Assembly: GCF_030291075.1 (NCBI RefSeq)
Contig: NZ_CP127407.1
Location: 990,001 to 1,054,000 of the forward strand
Reading direction: 5' to 3'
Source of the DNA: Stenotrophomonas sp. 57
GTDB taxonomy: Bacteria > Pseudomonadota > Gammaproteobacteria > Xanthomonadales > Xanthomonadaceae
Length of the DNA stretch: 64,000 nt
Positions within the stretch are counted from its first letter, which is position 1. The number at the start of each line of letters is the position of its first letter. The notes beneath the pieces were generated by a model. It was not told the DNA's origin, searched no databases, and saw only the letters and a list, made by a program, of their open reading frames with translations. The position numbers and the translations under genes were made by a program. Positions 44,865-56,157 of this stretch are shown here, in pieces.

Positions 44865-44911
44865 AGTCGAGCATGGCTCGACTCTACAGCGGGTGCCGGG
44901 CGCAGCCCGGC
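44865..44911. repeat. SMAG element plus GCCGGGC hairpin near rapZ
   Basis: AGTCGAGC/GCTCGACT (44865-44883) followed by CTAC, and GCCGGGC/GCCCGGC (44895-44911). Just after the rapZ stop on the minus strand, so they may terminate it. Confidence 0.75.
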
Positions 44912-44921
44912 CGACCCCCTC

Positions 44922-45806
44922 TCAATCCTGTTCGCGGTGGTACGTGGCCACGTCTTCCCAGCCCATCTCGCGGGCATGCCGAGCCAGGCGCTCGGCCAGG
45001 AACACCGAGCGGTGCTTGCCGCCGGTGCAGCCGAACGCCACGGTCACGTAGCTGCGGGTGCCATCGCCCAGCTTCGGCAGCCAGGTATCAAGGAAGTCCA
45101 TCAGCTGGGCCAGGTAGCGCTGCACATCCGGCTGCGCTTCCAGGTAATCGCGCACGCCGGGTTCGCGCCCGCTCAGCGCCCGCAGGTCCGGATCCCAGTG
45201 CGGATTGGGCAGCACCCGCGCGTCGAACACGAAGTCCGCTTCGGCCGGCACGCCGCGCTTGTAGGCGAACGATTCGAACAGCAGCGACAGGCCAGTGGCA
45301 TGGTCCATTGCGAACTCGGTGATGATCCGCCGCCGCAGCTGGTGCACGTTGAGGCTGCTGGTGTCGATCACCGCATCGGCCTCGCGGCGCAGCGGTGCGG
45401 TCAACTCGCGTTCGCGGGCGATGGCTTCGGGCAGGGACAGCCCCAGCTGGCTCAGCGGATGGCGACGGCGGGTGTCGGCGTAGCGCTTGAGCAGCGTCTC
45501 GTCGCTGGCTTCGAAGAACAGCACCTTCACGTCCACGCCGGCGTCGGCGGCCAGCTGCCGCCATTCCCCCAGCTGGCTCAGGTCGGCCTGGCCGCGCACA
45601 TCGATGCCTACCGCCAACCGGCGCGGCGCGGCGCCGCCGTGATGGGCCAGCAGGCTGCGCACGAAGTCCGGAAGCAGGTTGATCGGCAGATTGTCCGAGC
45701 AGTAGTAGTCCTGGTCCTCGAAGGTCTTCAGGGCGACGGATTTACCCGAGCCGGACAGGCCGCTGACGATCATCAGGGTCGGGGCGGAGGGGGTGACGGT
45801 GCTCAT
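44922..45806 (-). CDS. rapZ: RNase adapter protein RapZ
   Basis: 294 residues. P-loop SGLSGSGKS (15-23, K22) in an N-terminal NTPase domain, [22 protein letters not shown], and a C-terminal domain with [18 protein letters not shown]. In enterics it binds sRNA and guides RNase E to GlmZ, linking cell-wall sugar supply to decay. It lies in the rpoN-ptsN cluster next to hprK. Confidence 0.94.
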   Translation of the reverse strand: MSTVTPSAPTLMIVSGLSGSGKSVALKTFEDQDYYCSDNLPINLLPDFVRSLLAHHGGAAPRRLAVGIDVRGQADLSQLGEWRQLAADAGVDVKVLFFEASDETLLKRYADTRRRHPLSQLGLSLPEAIARERELTAPLRREADAVIDTSSLNVHQLRRRIITEFAMDHATGLSLLFESFAYKRGVPAEADFVFDARVLPNPHWDPDLRALSGREPGVRDYLEAQPDVQRYLAQLMDFLDTWLPKLGDGTRSYVTVAFGCTGGKHRSVFLAERLARHAREMGWEDVATYHREQD

Positions 45807-45833
45807 GGACAGGCTCTTCGAAGGGCAGGGGAA

Positions 45834-46784
45834 TCAGGGTGTTCGCCGTTCCAGCAGGTTGCTGTGGCGGGCGATGAACATCGCCGCCGGGTCGATGCCC
45901 TTGGTACGCAGGATATGCAGGCGGGTGGCCGCTTCGGTCAGCACGGCCAGGTTGCGGCCGGGCATCACCGGCAGCGTGATCAGCGGCACGTCCAGGTCCA
46001 GCACATGGCGGGTGCCCGAATCGCCGGTCAGGCGCTCGTAGCCATGCGGGGTGGGTTCGGTCATCGGCTTGGTCAGGTGGACGATCAGCCGAAGGTACTT
46101 GTTCTTCTTTACAGCCGTGTCGCCGAACATCTCGCGCACGTTCAACACGCCCAGGCCGCGCACTTCCAGCAGGTCCTGCAGCAGTTCGGGGCAGGTGCCG
46201 TCGAGCACGTCGGGTGCGATCTGGGTGAACTCGGGCGCATCGTCGGCCACCAGGCGATGGCCACGACTGAGCAGCTCCAGCGCCAGCTCGCTCTTGCCCG
46301 ATCCGGCCTCGCCGGTGATCAGCACGCCGATGGAGTAGATCTCCATGAACACGCCATGCAGGATCACCCGCGGCGCCAGCGTGCGCGCCAGGTGGTAGGA
46401 CAGGTGGTTGAGCAGTTCGTGGCCCCGCTTGGGCGAGAGCCACAACGGGGTGCCGGATTCATCGGCGGCGGCGCGCAGGTCTTCCGGGCACGCCTGGTTG
46501 CGGGTCAGCACCAGCGCCAGCGGATGCGACTGCATGATCTTTTCGATGGTCTCCCAACGCTGGCGCGGTTCCAGCGCATCCAGCCAGGACAGTTCCTCGG
46601 TACCGAGGATCTGCACCTTGTTGGGATAGATCGCATTGAGGTAGCCGGCCAGCGAGGGGCGCCGCGAGACCGTATTGCCGGCCTCCAGCTCGCGCTTCTC
46701 GCCGGATTTGCCGGCAGCCCAGCGCAGGCCCAGCCGCTCGCGCTGCTGTTCGAACAGTTCACGGGCGGTGATGCTGGTATTCAT
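45834..46784 (-). CDS. hprK: HPr kinase/phosphorylase
   Basis: 316 residues. Phosphorylates or dephosphorylates S46 of HPr. N-terminal domain, then H143 in [11 protein letters not shown], Walker A GEAGSGKS (158-165, K164), and the capping-like [25 protein letters not shown] 46784 overlaps the ptsN stop by 4 nt; longer upstream codons are antisense to ptsN. Its presence shows a proteobacterial PTS with serine control of HPr. Confidence 0.95.
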   Translation of the reverse strand: MNTSITARELFEQQRERLGLRWAAGKSGEKRELEAGNTVSRRPSLAGYLNAIYPNKVQILGTEELSWLDALEPRQRWETIEKIMQSHPLALVLTRNQACPEDLRAAADESGTPLWLSPKRGHELLNHLSYHLARTLAPRVILHGVFMEIYSIGVLITGEAGSGKSELALELLSRGHRLVADDAPEFTQIAPDVLDGTCPELLQDLLEVRGLGVLNVREMFGDTAVKKNKYLRLIVHLTKPMTEPTPHGYERLTGDSGTRHVLDLDVPLITLPVMPGRNLAVLTEAATRLHILRTKGIDPAAMFIARHSNLLERRTP

Positions 46785-47233
46785 GCGGCACTCGCAGGCG
46801 GGGTCATGTCCAGCGCTTCGCGCAGGGCCCGCGCGTCGCCGGCCTGGCGTAGTGCCTGGCGGATGTCCGGAGCGGAAAACAATTCGGCCAGCTCGGACAG
46901 CAGCATCAGGTGCTGGTGGGTGTAGTGGGCGGGAACGGCCATCGCGAACACCAGGTCCACCGGCTCGTCGCCACCGAAGTCGACCGGGGTGGCCAATCGC
47001 AGCAGGGCGCCCCGCGGGCGCTCCAGGGTCGGCGCGCGGCCGTGGGGAATGGCGATACCGTGGCCGATCGCGGTGCTGCCCAGCGCTTCGCGCTGGCACA
47101 GGTTCAGATAGATCTGTTCGGCGTTGGCCTGGCGGCAGGCCAGCAACCCGGCGGCGGCCTGCAGGACGCTGTCGCGGTCGGTGGCCGTGCAGAGCTGGGT
47201 CTGCACGGCCGCCAGGAGGTCAGTCAGGGGCAT
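46781..47233 (-). CDS. ptsN: PTS EIIA-Ntr
   Basis: 150 residues. Phospho-site H64 in [10 protein letters not shown]. It controls potassium and nitrogen-linked targets rather than sugar transport. Located between hpf and hprK in the rpoN cluster. Confidence 0.94.
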   Translation of the reverse strand: MPLTDLLAAVQTQLCTATDRDSVLQAAAGLLACRQANAEQIYLNLCQREALGSTAIGHGIAIPHGRAPTLERPRGALLRLATPVDFGGDEPVDLVFAMAVPAHYTHQHLMLLSELAELFSAPDIRQALRQAGDARALREALDMTPPASAA

Positions 47234-47254
47234 GTCTGCGGGGAACAGTGGCGA

Positions 47255-47572
47255 TCAGCCACCATTGTCGCCCACCGGCAGCGGTGCGTGCTGCTGTTTT
47301 TTCTCCTTGTGCTTGATCACCAGACGGTCAAGCTTGTCCGCAAGCAGGTCGATCGCGGCATACATGGTCTGGGCATTGGCCTCGGCATGCAGGGTCTGGC
47401 CGGGAATGTTGAGGCTGGCGTCGACGTGGTGTTCGGTCTTCTGCAGCTTGAGGGTCACCCGCGCTTCGCAGTGCTGGTCGAAGTGTTTGCCGATCCGGGC
47501 CAGCTTCTCCTCTACATACGACTGCAGGGCCGGGGTGACTTCGACATCTTTGCCAAACGTTTCGATGCGCAT
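47255..47572 (-). CDS. hpf: Ribosome hibernation promoting factor (short form)
   Basis: 105 residues of the YfiA/HPF S30AE domain (IETFGKDVEVTPALQSYVEEKLARIGKHF, KLQKTEHHVDASLNIPGQTLHAEA). The short form, which binds the 30S subunit and helps 100S formation in stationary phase. It follows rpoN by 58 nt with an AGGAGA site, as in E. coli. Confidence 0.94.
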   Translation of the reverse strand: MRIETFGKDVEVTPALQSYVEEKLARIGKHFDQHCEARVTLKLQKTEHHVDASLNIPGQTLHAEANAQTMYAAIDLLADKLDRLVIKHKEKKQQHAPLPVGDNGG

Positions 47573-47630
47573 CGGGTTTCTCCTGTGTTCGGATGTGCCA
47601 ATGAACCTCTCCGCCGGGCGCGGCGGCGCG

Positions 47631-49049
47631 TCAAGCGATTCTGACCCTTTCGTGCGAGGCGGAAATGTTCATGGCTTCACGATACTTCGCCACGGTGCGT
47701 CGCGCTACTGGAATTCCCGACGATTTGAGCAGGTCAGCCAGCTTGGCGTCAGAAAGCGGCTTGCGCGGGTTTTCGTCGTCGATCAGGCGCCGGATCATCG
47801 CCTGGATGGCCGTGCTGGACGCCTCGCCTCCGCCCTCGGTATCGATGCCGGAGGCGAAGAAGGCGCGCAGCGGCAGGGTGCCGCGCGGGGTACGCACGTG
47901 CTTGCGGGCGATCGCGCGCGACACCGTGGATTCATGCAGGCCGAGCTCGGCGGCGATCTCGCGCAGGGTCAGCGGGCGCAGGGCCTGTTCGCCGAACTCC
48001 AGGAAGCCCGACTGCTGCAGGATCAGGCTGCGGACCACCCGCAGCAGGGTCTCGCCGCGCTGCTGCAGGCCCTTCAGCAGCCAGCGCGCTTCCTGCAGCT
48101 GGGCCCGCAGGTAGCCTGCATCGGCGTCGCCGCAGCGGCGGATCAGTTGTTCGTAGCCACGATGGATCACCACCCTGGGCCCGGCGTGCGCGGCCAGCGC
48201 TGCGCGCCAGACGCCGTTCTGGCGCCACACCACTACGTCCGGTACCACGTAGGTGTCCTGCGACAGTGGCGCGATCTGCGTGCCGGGGCGCGGGTCCAGC
48301 GAGCGCAGCAGTGCGACGGCAGTCACGACCTCGTCCAGCGGCTGCTTCAGCTCATGCGCGAGCCCGGCGACGCCGCTGCGTGGCAACCGCTCCAGCGGTC
48401 CTGCGGCAATCTGTCGCGCCAGCAGCAGGCCCGGCGTTTCGTCGGCCAGCACGTCCAGCTGCAGCTGCAGGCATTCGCCCAGCGTGCGTGCGGCCACACC
48501 CACTGGATCGAAACGCTGGATGCGATGCAGCACCGCGAGGATCTCGTCCTCGCCGGCGTGGATCGCCGGCAACAGGGTTTCGGCGATGGTGGCCAGCGGT
48601 TCGCGCAGGTAGCCGTCATCGTCCAGTGCATCGATCAGTGCCGCGCCGATGCTGCGGTCACGCGCGGACAGATGCGACAGGTGCAGCTGCCACAGCAGAT
48701 GGTCGGCCAGCGTTTCGGTTTCGGCCACGCGCTCGGCAGCGCTGCCGGTATCGTCGTCATCATCGAAGCTGCCACCGCTGCCAGCCGCACTCCAGTCCAG
48801 TTCGGCCGGCGCCCAGTCGTCGCCTTCGCTGCGTTCTGCGGGCGCTTCGTTGTCGTTGCCATCGCCGCCTTCATTGACGGCGCTGCTGTCGTTGCTGTCG
48901 GCCCAGTCCAGCAGTGGGTTGCTCTCCACTGCCTGCGCGATCTCCAGCTCCAGCTCGGTGGTGGACATCTGCAGCAGCTTGATCGCCTGCTGCAGCTGGG
49001 GCGTGAGCACCAGGTGCTGTCCCAACGATGTCTGCAGCCGAGTCTTCAT
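47631..49049 (-). CDS. rpoN: RNA polymerase sigma-54 factor
   Basis: 472 residues. Region I glutamine/leucine-rich start (LQTSLGQHLVLTPQLQQAIKLLQMS), an acidic region II (about 55-120), core-binding region, helix-turn-helix (EIAAELGLHESTVSRAI) and the RpoN box ARRTVAKYREAM near the C-terminus. ATG 49049 is chosen; the longer frame lies in lptB antisense. It needs enhancer-binding activators; ptsN below it modulates nitrogen responses. Likely to serve pilin and flagellar genes elsewhere. Confidence 0.96.
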   Translation of the reverse strand: MKTRLQTSLGQHLVLTPQLQQAIKLLQMSTTELELEIAQAVESNPLLDWADSNDSSAVNEGGDGNDNEAPAERSEGDDWAPAELDWSAAGSGGSFDDDDDTGSAAERVAETETLADHLLWQLHLSHLSARDRSIGAALIDALDDDGYLREPLATIAETLLPAIHAGEDEILAVLHRIQRFDPVGVAARTLGECLQLQLDVLADETPGLLLARQIAAGPLERLPRSGVAGLAHELKQPLDEVVTAVALLRSLDPRPGTQIAPLSQDTYVVPDVVVWRQNGVWRAALAAHAGPRVVIHRGYEQLIRRCGDADAGYLRAQLQEARWLLKGLQQRGETLLRVVRSLILQQSGFLEFGEQALRPLTLREIAAELGLHESTVSRAIARKHVRTPRGTLPLRAFFASGIDTEGGGEASSTAIQAMIRRLIDDENPRKPLSDAKLADLLKSSGIPVARRTVAKYREAMNISASHERVRIA

Positions 49050-49089
49050 GCCTGTGCCGAAAGGAAGGAAAGGGACCCGCCGACTGCGG

Positions 49090-49809
49090 TCACAGCTTGA
49101 AGGAATCTCCAAGGTAGACCCGACGCACGTCGGCATTGTCCAGGATCGCCTCCGGCGAACCCTGGGCCAGCACGCTGCCCTCGGCGAGGATATACGCGCG
49201 GTCGCAGATACCCAAGGTTTCGCGTACGTTGTGGTCGGTGATGAGCACGCCGATGCCGCGCTGTTTGAGATGGGTGACGATGCGCTGGATCTCGCCGACC
49301 GAAATCGGATCGACGCCGGCAAACGGTTCGTCGAGCAGGATCAGGCGCGGCTGCGCCGCCAGGGCGCGGGCGATCTCGCAGCGGCGGCGTTCGCCACCGG
49401 ACAGGCTGGCGCCGAGCTGGTCGGCGACATGACCCAGCTGCAGTTCGTCCAGCAGCCCGTTCAACTCGCGCTCGCGGCCGGCCGAATCCAGGTCCTCGCG
49501 CAGTTCCAGCACCAGCCGGATGTTGTCGGCCACGGTCAGCTTGCGGAACACCGAGGGTTCCTGCGGCAGGTAGCCCACGCCCTGCTTGGCACGGGTGTAC
49601 ATCGGGTCGCCGGTGATGTCCTTGCCGTCGAGCACGATGCTGCCGGCATCGGCAGCCACCAGGCCGACGATCATGTAGAAGCAGGTGGTCTTGCCGGCAC
49701 CATTGGGACCGAGCAGGCCGACCACTTCGCCGGCATCGAGGGTAAGCCCGAAGTCCTTGACGACTTCGCGCTGCTTGTACTTCTTGCGCAGGCCCTTGGC
49801 GACGAGCAT
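49090..49809 (-). CDS. lptB: LPS export ABC ATPase LptB
   Basis: 239 residues. Walker [10 protein letters not shown] (34-42), signature [15 protein letters not shown], Walker [13 protein letters not shown], and the H-loop ITDHNVRE. Powers LptFG extraction of LPS from the inner membrane. Its start overlaps the lptA stop by 1 nt. Confidence 0.96.
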   Translation of the reverse strand: MLVAKGLRKKYKQREVVKDFGLTLDAGEVVGLLGPNGAGKTTCFYMIVGLVAADAGSIVLDGKDITGDPMYTRAKQGVGYLPQEPSVFRKLTVADNIRLVLELREDLDSAGRERELNGLLDELQLGHVADQLGASLSGGERRRCEIARALAAQPRLILLDEPFAGVDPISVGEIQRIVTHLKQRGIGVLITDHNVRETLGICDRAYILAEGSVLAQGSPEAILDNADVRRVYLGDSFKL

Positions 49810-50360
49810 TACTTCTTGCTCCCGGCCGGCTGTGCCGGCGTGGCGGCCTTGGGCTGTGCTGCCGGTGCAGCCGGGGTCTTGTTCTTCGGCGGGATGACGG
49901 TGCGCACGCGGCTGCCGTCACCACCGGAGTTCATCTCGCCGGTGCGGGTGTTGTAGACCATGCGCTGGCCGGCATTGGTGCCGCGCGCGCTGGTGACCTT
50001 GTAGTTGCCGGTCAGGGTGATGATCTCGGTCTTGATGTCGTAGTCGATGCGATCAGCCAGCGCGTCCATCCAGGTGCCGTCATCGAGCTGCTGCTTCATC
50101 TTGGCCTGCTTGCCGGTGAAGACCGCACGCACGGGCTCGCCGTCCTTGAGGTAGATCTCGGCCTCGGACGAGCGCAGGTCCAGCGTGCCCTGGGTGATGA
50201 TCACGCCCTGCGACAGCACGGTCTTGCCGTCGCCGGTGAGCATGCCCGACTGGGCGCCGGAATCGATGTGCATGTCTTCGTTGCGGTCGGTGGACTTGGC
50301 GAAGGCGGCGCCGGGAACAAGCAGTCCGAGCGCGAGTACTGCGGCAAAGGGAATCTTCAT
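49809..50360 (-). CDS. lptA: LPS periplasmic bridge protein LptA
   Basis: 183 residues. Signal peptide ([20 protein letters not shown]), OstA/LptA beta-jellyroll ([37 protein letters not shown]), and a Pro/Ala/Lys-rich tail. Carries LPS through the periplasm from LptC to LptD. Confidence 0.94.
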   Translation of the reverse strand: MKIPFAAVLALGLLVPGAAFAKSTDRNEDMHIDSGAQSGMLTGDGKTVLSQGVIITQGTLDLRSSEAEIYLKDGEPVRAVFTGKQAKMKQQLDDGTWMDALADRIDYDIKTEIITLTGNYKVTSARGTNAGQRMVYNTRTGEMNSGGDGSRVRTVIPPKNKTPAAPAAQPKAATPAQPAGSKK

Positions 50361-50459
50361 CGGGGTCCGTTCTACCGGTGAGGGCCACCCGGCGAACCGG
50401 GGGCGGGCGGGGCTGCCGGCCTTGCGCCTGTCCGGAGACGTCGCAGGCTGGTGGCGGAA

Positions 50460-51035
50460 TCAGTGCTTGGGCGTGTAACGACCCTTGGACTGGCTGAGGA
50501 AATGATACGTGTTGTTCTTCGAATCCACTTCGAAGCCGACGCCGGACTGCTCCATGCCCGGGCGGGTCATGGTCACGAGGGCATCGGTGCGGGCGCGGTT
50601 CTCTTTCGGGAACACATCCAGGTGGTCGGTGCGGAAGGTGGTCGGCACCACGCCGGGGCCGGCCGGGCTGTCGCCGGCAACCTTGCCGCGCAGCTTCATT
50701 TCGTCGCCCTTGGCGCTGAGCCAGCCGGTCTCGGCACGCAGCGTCCAGTGCCGGCCATCCTTGTCGGGCATCTCGAACAGCGGGGTGGCGATGTTGATGG
50801 TCTGGTCACCGCGCTGGCGCTCCAGCAGCGGCGCGCGCAGCGTGGTCGATTCCTTGCCCTGCTCGTCGAGGGCGACGATCTGGAAGTCGTGCAGGACGTA
50901 GTCCACGCCGACTTCCTGGCCACCCTTGGCCGGCCCCTTGTCGCGGTTGCGCAGCGCCGCCCAGCTGCTCAGCAGGGCGGCCAGCAGCAGGCCGATGCCG
51001 AGCACGGTGCGCCAGTTCAGTGCAGGCAGGTTCAT
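50460..51035 (-). CDS. lptC: LPS export protein LptC
   Basis: 191 residues. One N-terminal anchor (WRTVLGIGLLLAALLSSWAAL) and a periplasmic LptC domain (DYVLHDFQIVALDEQGK, TGWLSAKGDEMKLRGKV). Docks LptA to LptBFG. ATG 51035 overlaps the kdsC stop by 4 nt. A 99-nt gap with a GCCGG-rich hairpin separates it from lptA. Confidence 0.93.
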   Translation of the reverse strand: MNLPALNWRTVLGIGLLLAALLSSWAALRNRDKGPAKGGQEVGVDYVLHDFQIVALDEQGKESTTLRAPLLERQRGDQTINIATPLFEMPDKDGRHWTLRAETGWLSAKGDEMKLRGKVAGDSPAGPGVVPTTFRTDHLDVFPKENRARTDALVTMTRPGMEQSGVGFEVDSKNNTYHFLSQSKGRYTPKH

Positions 51036-51580
51036 GCGCCGAACCTCGCCAGCACCGCATCCACGCGGCCCTGGGCGGCCAGCAGCACGTCGCACAGCTC
51101 GCGCGCGGCACCACGGCCGCCCTCGGCGCGGGTCTGCCAGTGCACGCGTTCGGCGATCCACGGATGGGCATTGGCCGGGGCGACGGCCAGGCCGACCGCG
51201 CCCAGCGGGCCCAGGTCGGGCAGGTCGTCGCCCATGAACGCCACCTGTTCCAGGCCGATGCCGTGCTGCGCGCACAGGGCCTGCACGCTGGCCAGCTTGT
51301 CGCCCACGGCGATCTGGGTATCGATGCCGAGGTCGGCGCCGCGCTTGAGCGCGGACTGGCTGTTGCGCGCGGTGATCAGCACCGGATGGATGCCGTGCTG
51401 CTGCAGCAGTTTCAGGCCCAGACCGTCCTGCACGAAGTACGCCTTGCTCTCGTTGCCGTCCTTGTCGTAGTACAGCCGACCGTCGGTGAGGGTGCCGTCC
51501 ACGTCGAAGCAGGCCAGGCGGATACGGGCCGCGGCGGCATGCAGGTGGGCGGGGAAGGCGGGCAGGGGGGACCAGGGCAT
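51032..51580 (-). CDS. kdsC: Kdo-8-phosphate phosphatase
   Basis: 182 residues, HAD family type C0. D26 and D28 in CFDVDGTLTDG start catalysis; VLITARNSQSALKRGADLGID and FMGDDLPDLGPL complete the site. Releases Kdo for LPS inner core. Follows kdsD. Confidence 0.94.
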   Translation of the reverse strand: MPWSPLPAFPAHLHAAAARIRLACFDVDGTLTDGRLYYDKDGNESKAYFVQDGLGLKLLQQHGIHPVLITARNSQSALKRGADLGIDTQIAVGDKLASVQALCAQHGIGLEQVAFMGDDLPDLGPLGAVGLAVAPANAHPWIAERVHWQTRAEGGRGAARELCDVLLAAQGRVDAVLARFGA

Positions 51581-51646
51581 CAGGGCGGCAGGCTCGTTGG
51601 GGGCGGGTGCGGCGTTACAGACTGAATGGGGTCTATGGACTCTCGG

Positions 51647-52648
51647 TTAAACCACCCGGGCCCGCAACAGGTCATGAATGTTCAGGGCGCCGACCGCGCG
51701 GCCGTGGCCATCGACCACGATCAGGCCATTGATTTTCTGGGTTTCCATCTGCCGGGCGGCCTCCACGGCCAGCTGGTCGGCACCGATGGTGCGCGGGTTG
51801 CGGGTCATCACGTCGGCGATCTTCGCGGTGCGCACGTCCAGCGCACTGTCCAGCGCGCGGCGCAGGTCGCCGTCGGTGAACAGGCCGATCAATACGCCGT
51901 CGGCGTCGACCACGGCGGTCATGCCCAGCCGCTTGCGGCTCATTTCCACCAGCGCTTCGCTGAGGCTGGCGTCGGCGGCCACGCGGGGCAGGTCATCGCC
52001 GGTATGCATCACGTCGGTGATATGCAGCAGCAGGCGGCGGCCGAGGCTGCCAGCCGGGTGTGAACGGGCGAAGTCATCGGCGGTGAAGCCACGTGCGTCA
52101 AGCAGGGCCACGGCCAGCGCATCGCCCATCGCCAGCGAGGCGGTGGTGCTGGAGGTGGGCGCCAGCGCCAGCGGGCAGGCCTCGGCCGGCACGCTCACGT
52201 CCAGGTGGACGTCGGCGGCGGCAGCCAGGCTGGACTGCGCACGGCCGGTCATGGAGATCAGCACGTTGCCCTGGCGCTTGAGCACCGGCAGCAGCATCAG
52301 CACTTCGTCCGATTCTCCGGAATAGGACAGGGCCAGCACCACGTCGTCCTCGGTGATCATGCCCAGGTCGCCGTGGCCGGCTTCGCCCGGGTGCACGTAG
52401 AACGCGGGCGTGCCCGTGGAGGCCAGGGTGGCGGCGATCTTGCGCGCGATATGCCCGGACTTGCCCATGCCGGTGGCGACCACCCGGCCGCGGCTGGCCA
52501 GGATCGCCTGGCAGGCCTGCTGGAAGGCCTCGCCGAGGCGGTCGGCCACGGCATCCAGCGCCTGCCGCTCGATCTCGAAGACGCGGCGGCCGCTGGCGAC
52601 CAGGCCGGCAGGGTCGACGGAACGGGGGGGCAACAGGGATTCGGCCAT
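51647..52648 (-). CDS. kdsD: D-arabinose 5-phosphate isomerase
   Basis: 333 residues. SIS domain (GRVVATGMGKSGHIARKIAATLASTGTPAFYVHPGEAGHGDLGM, LSYSGESDEV) and two CBS domains (about 205-330). Converts ribulose 5-phosphate to arabinose 5-phosphate, first step to Kdo. ATG 52648 matches the family start; longer frame is murA antisense. Divergent from ibaG-murA over 54 nt. Confidence 0.94.
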   Translation of the reverse strand: MAESLLPPRSVDPAGLVASGRRVFEIERQALDAVADRLGEAFQQACQAILASRGRVVATGMGKSGHIARKIAATLASTGTPAFYVHPGEAGHGDLGMITEDDVVLALSYSGESDEVLMLLPVLKRQGNVLISMTGRAQSSLAAAADVHLDVSVPAEACPLALAPTSSTTASLAMGDALAVALLDARGFTADDFARSHPAGSLGRRLLLHITDVMHTGDDLPRVAADASLSEALVEMSRKRLGMTAVVDADGVLIGLFTDGDLRRALDSALDVRTAKIADVMTRNPRTIGADQLAVEAARQMETQKINGLIVVDGHGRAVGALNIHDLLRARVV

Positions 52649-52702
52649 GCGGACGCCACGCAGCGGAAGTAGAATGGAGGCACATTTTATTAGGAAAGCC
52701 CG

Positions 52703-52933
52703 TTGGACGCCGACACCATCCGCAATCTGATCGAAACCGGCCTGCCCGGCGCCCGCGCCGACGTGCAGGGCGACGATGGCGTGCATTTCGAAGCGACCGT
52801 GGTCTGCGAGGCCTTCGCCGGCAAGATGCCGCTGGCCCGCCACCGCATGGTGTATGCCACCCTGGGCGACCTGATGGGCGGCGCGATCCACGCGCTGGCG
52901 CTGAAAACCGTGACCCCGGCCGAAGCCGGCTGA
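52703..52933 (+). CDS. ibaG: BolA-family protein IbaG
   Basis: 76 residues. BolA fold (VQGDDGVHFEATVVCEAFAGKMPLARHRMVYATLG, HALALKTVTP). With monothiol glutaredoxin it handles Fe-S clusters. Starts at TTG 52703 behind AGGAAA. 21 nt before murA, the usual partner. Confidence 0.9.
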   Translation: MDADTIRNLIETGLPGARADVQGDDGVHFEATVVCEAFAGKMPLARHRMVYATLGDLMGGAIHALALKTVTPAEAG

Positions 52934-54540
<1,607 letters not shown>

Positions 54541-54542
54541 GA

Positions 54543-54568
54543 AAACGCCCGCGCAAGCGGGCGTTTTT
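54543..54568. terminator. Bidirectional terminator
   Basis: AAACGCCCGC (54543-54552), GCAA loop, GCGGGCGTTT (54557-54566), then T. Serves the murA transcript and, from the other strand, the DUF3108 genes. Confidence 0.92.
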
Positions 54569-54576
54569 CTGTGGGG

Positions 54577-55260
54577 TCAGTTCATCGCCTTGATGGTCAG
54601 GTCCAGCGCATCGCGGCCGCCCTCACGCTGCAGCATCCGCGCCGGCACCGGGAAGTCCGGCACGATCCAGGCGATCAGCTCCTTGTTGCCGTCGGCACGC
54701 GAGACCTTGGTGGCCTCGTAGCTCTTGCCACCCACGGTGATCGATTCCTTGCCGATCACGCGGTAGGTCATGTTCTTGATCCGGCCCTCGTCGACCATGC
54801 GGTAGGTCAGCGGCTTGCCGGCGGCCAGGTCGCGGGCGATCGCCAGGTTGATCAGCAGGGCATCCATGTCGCCGGTCTTCAACGCGATCGGTCCTGCGCG
54901 GTCCGGCTTGATGTCACCGGTCCAGGTGGCCTGGTTGCTAGTCCAGTTGTAGTTGGCCTGCACGTTGCGCTTCTTCACCAGCAGGGCCGAACGGTCCTGG
55001 CTGCTGAGCGGGCGCAGCTGGCCACGCACTTCCTCGAACACGGTGCTCTGGCTCAGGTCGGCCAGCTGGTTCTTCACCTGCAGCGTATAGCGCCACTTGT
55101 TGGCCCCTTCGCTGCTCAGCGTCATGCTGCCGTTGGCCTGCATGCCCATGTAGCTGGCCAGGTAATCGGCCTTGAACGGTTCCAGCGCCATCGCCGGCAG
55201 GCTTGCCACGGTCAGCGCGGCAGCGGCGATCCAGGTGAGGGGACGGGTCAGGGTGCTCAT
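54577..55260 (-). CDS. DUF3108 periplasmic protein
   Basis: 227 residues. Signal peptide (LTWIAAAALTVASLPAMA), then a beta-rich DUF3108 domain (FKADYLASYMGMQANGSMTLSS, STVFEEVRGQLRPLS, DMDALLINLAIARDLAAGKPL). Paralogue of the next gene, 2 nt apart. In other proteobacteria DUF3108 proteins lie near purN, as here. Function unknown. Confidence 0.85.
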   Translation of the reverse strand: MSTLTRPLTWIAAAALTVASLPAMALEPFKADYLASYMGMQANGSMTLSSEGANKWRYTLQVKNQLADLSQSTVFEEVRGQLRPLSSQDRSALLVKKRNVQANYNWTSNQATWTGDIKPDRAGPIALKTGDMDALLINLAIARDLAAGKPLTYRMVDEGRIKNMTYRVIGKESITVGGKSYEATKVSRADGNKELIAWIVPDFPVPARMLQREGGRDALDLTIKAMN

Positions 55261-55262
55261 GC

Positions 55263-56090
55263 TCAGACTCCTTGGTATTCGATCAGGCGCAGGTCGACGC
55301 GGTCTTCGCCGTCTTCGCGTTGCAGGATGCGCACCGGGGTGGGGACACCGTTGGCGATCCAGAGGATGGTTTCGTTGTTGCCGCCGTTGGTCCGGTAGAC
55401 CCGCAGCGCGTTGTAGGACAGGTCGCCGACCTCGACGTTCTCGGTCTGCGGTGCGGCCTGGTAGTCATGCTGGCGGACCTTGCCCATGTCCACGTAGCGG
55501 TAATGCATGGTGGCGCCCGGGCGGGCGTCGCGCATGATTGCCAGGTTGATCAGCAGCGCGCTCTGGTCACCGGGCTGCAGCGGGATCGGCTGCGCGCGTT
55601 CCTTCTTGACGTCACCGGTCCACTGCGCGGTACCGGCCTGCCAGTTGTAGGTGCCGACGGCCTTCTTGCCGAGGAACAGGCCCTTGCGCACGGTGCTCTG
55701 GCTCAACGGCGCATAGGTGGCACCGCGCTCCTCGAACACGGTGCTCTGTTCGATGTTCAGGCCCAGCACGCTGGCGAAGCCACGGCGGCCGACCACCTGC
55801 ATGTCCACCCGCCACTGGCTGCCGCCGGTGTGGGTGACCTGCATGCTGGCATCACCGGCCTCCTTGCCCTTGTAGAAGGCCTGGTAGGTGGCGGTGAACG
55901 GCTGCAGCGGCGGCGGCTCCCAGGCCAGCGCCGGCAACAACGGCGCGCTCGGCTCGTTCGGCGGCAGCGCAGCGGGTGCCGGCGGCGGCGCCGGCGACGC
56001 AGCGGGCGCCTGTGGCTGGCCCCAGCCCACGCCGGGGAGCACGGCAAGCGACAGCAGCAATGAAGTGGACAGCAGTGTCGTGGTCTTCAT
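55263..56090 (-). CDS. DUF3108 periplasmic protein, paralogue
   Basis: 275 residues. Signal peptide, Pro/Ala-rich linker (about 25-50), then a DUF3108 domain aligning with the neighbour (FTATYQAFYKGKEAGDASMQV, STVFEERGATYAPLS, DQSALLINLAIMRDARPGATMHY). A tandem duplication that has diverged. Probably co-transcribed. Confidence 0.85.
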   Translation of the reverse strand: MKTTTLLSTSLLLSLAVLPGVGWGQPQAPAASPAPPPAPAALPPNEPSAPLLPALAWEPPPLQPFTATYQAFYKGKEAGDASMQVTHTGGSQWRVDMQVVGRRGFASVLGLNIEQSTVFEERGATYAPLSQSTVRKGLFLGKKAVGTYNWQAGTAQWTGDVKKERAQPIPLQPGDQSALLINLAIMRDARPGATMHYRYVDMGKVRQHDYQAAPQTENVEVGDLSYNALRVYRTNGGNNETILWIANGVPTPVRILQREDGEDRVDLRLIEYQGV

Positions 56091-56157
56091 GAAGGACAGG
56101 GACCGCAGGAGGAGGCAGGATGCCAGCCCCGCAGTCAGCGGGGCGTGTGCAAAGGCG

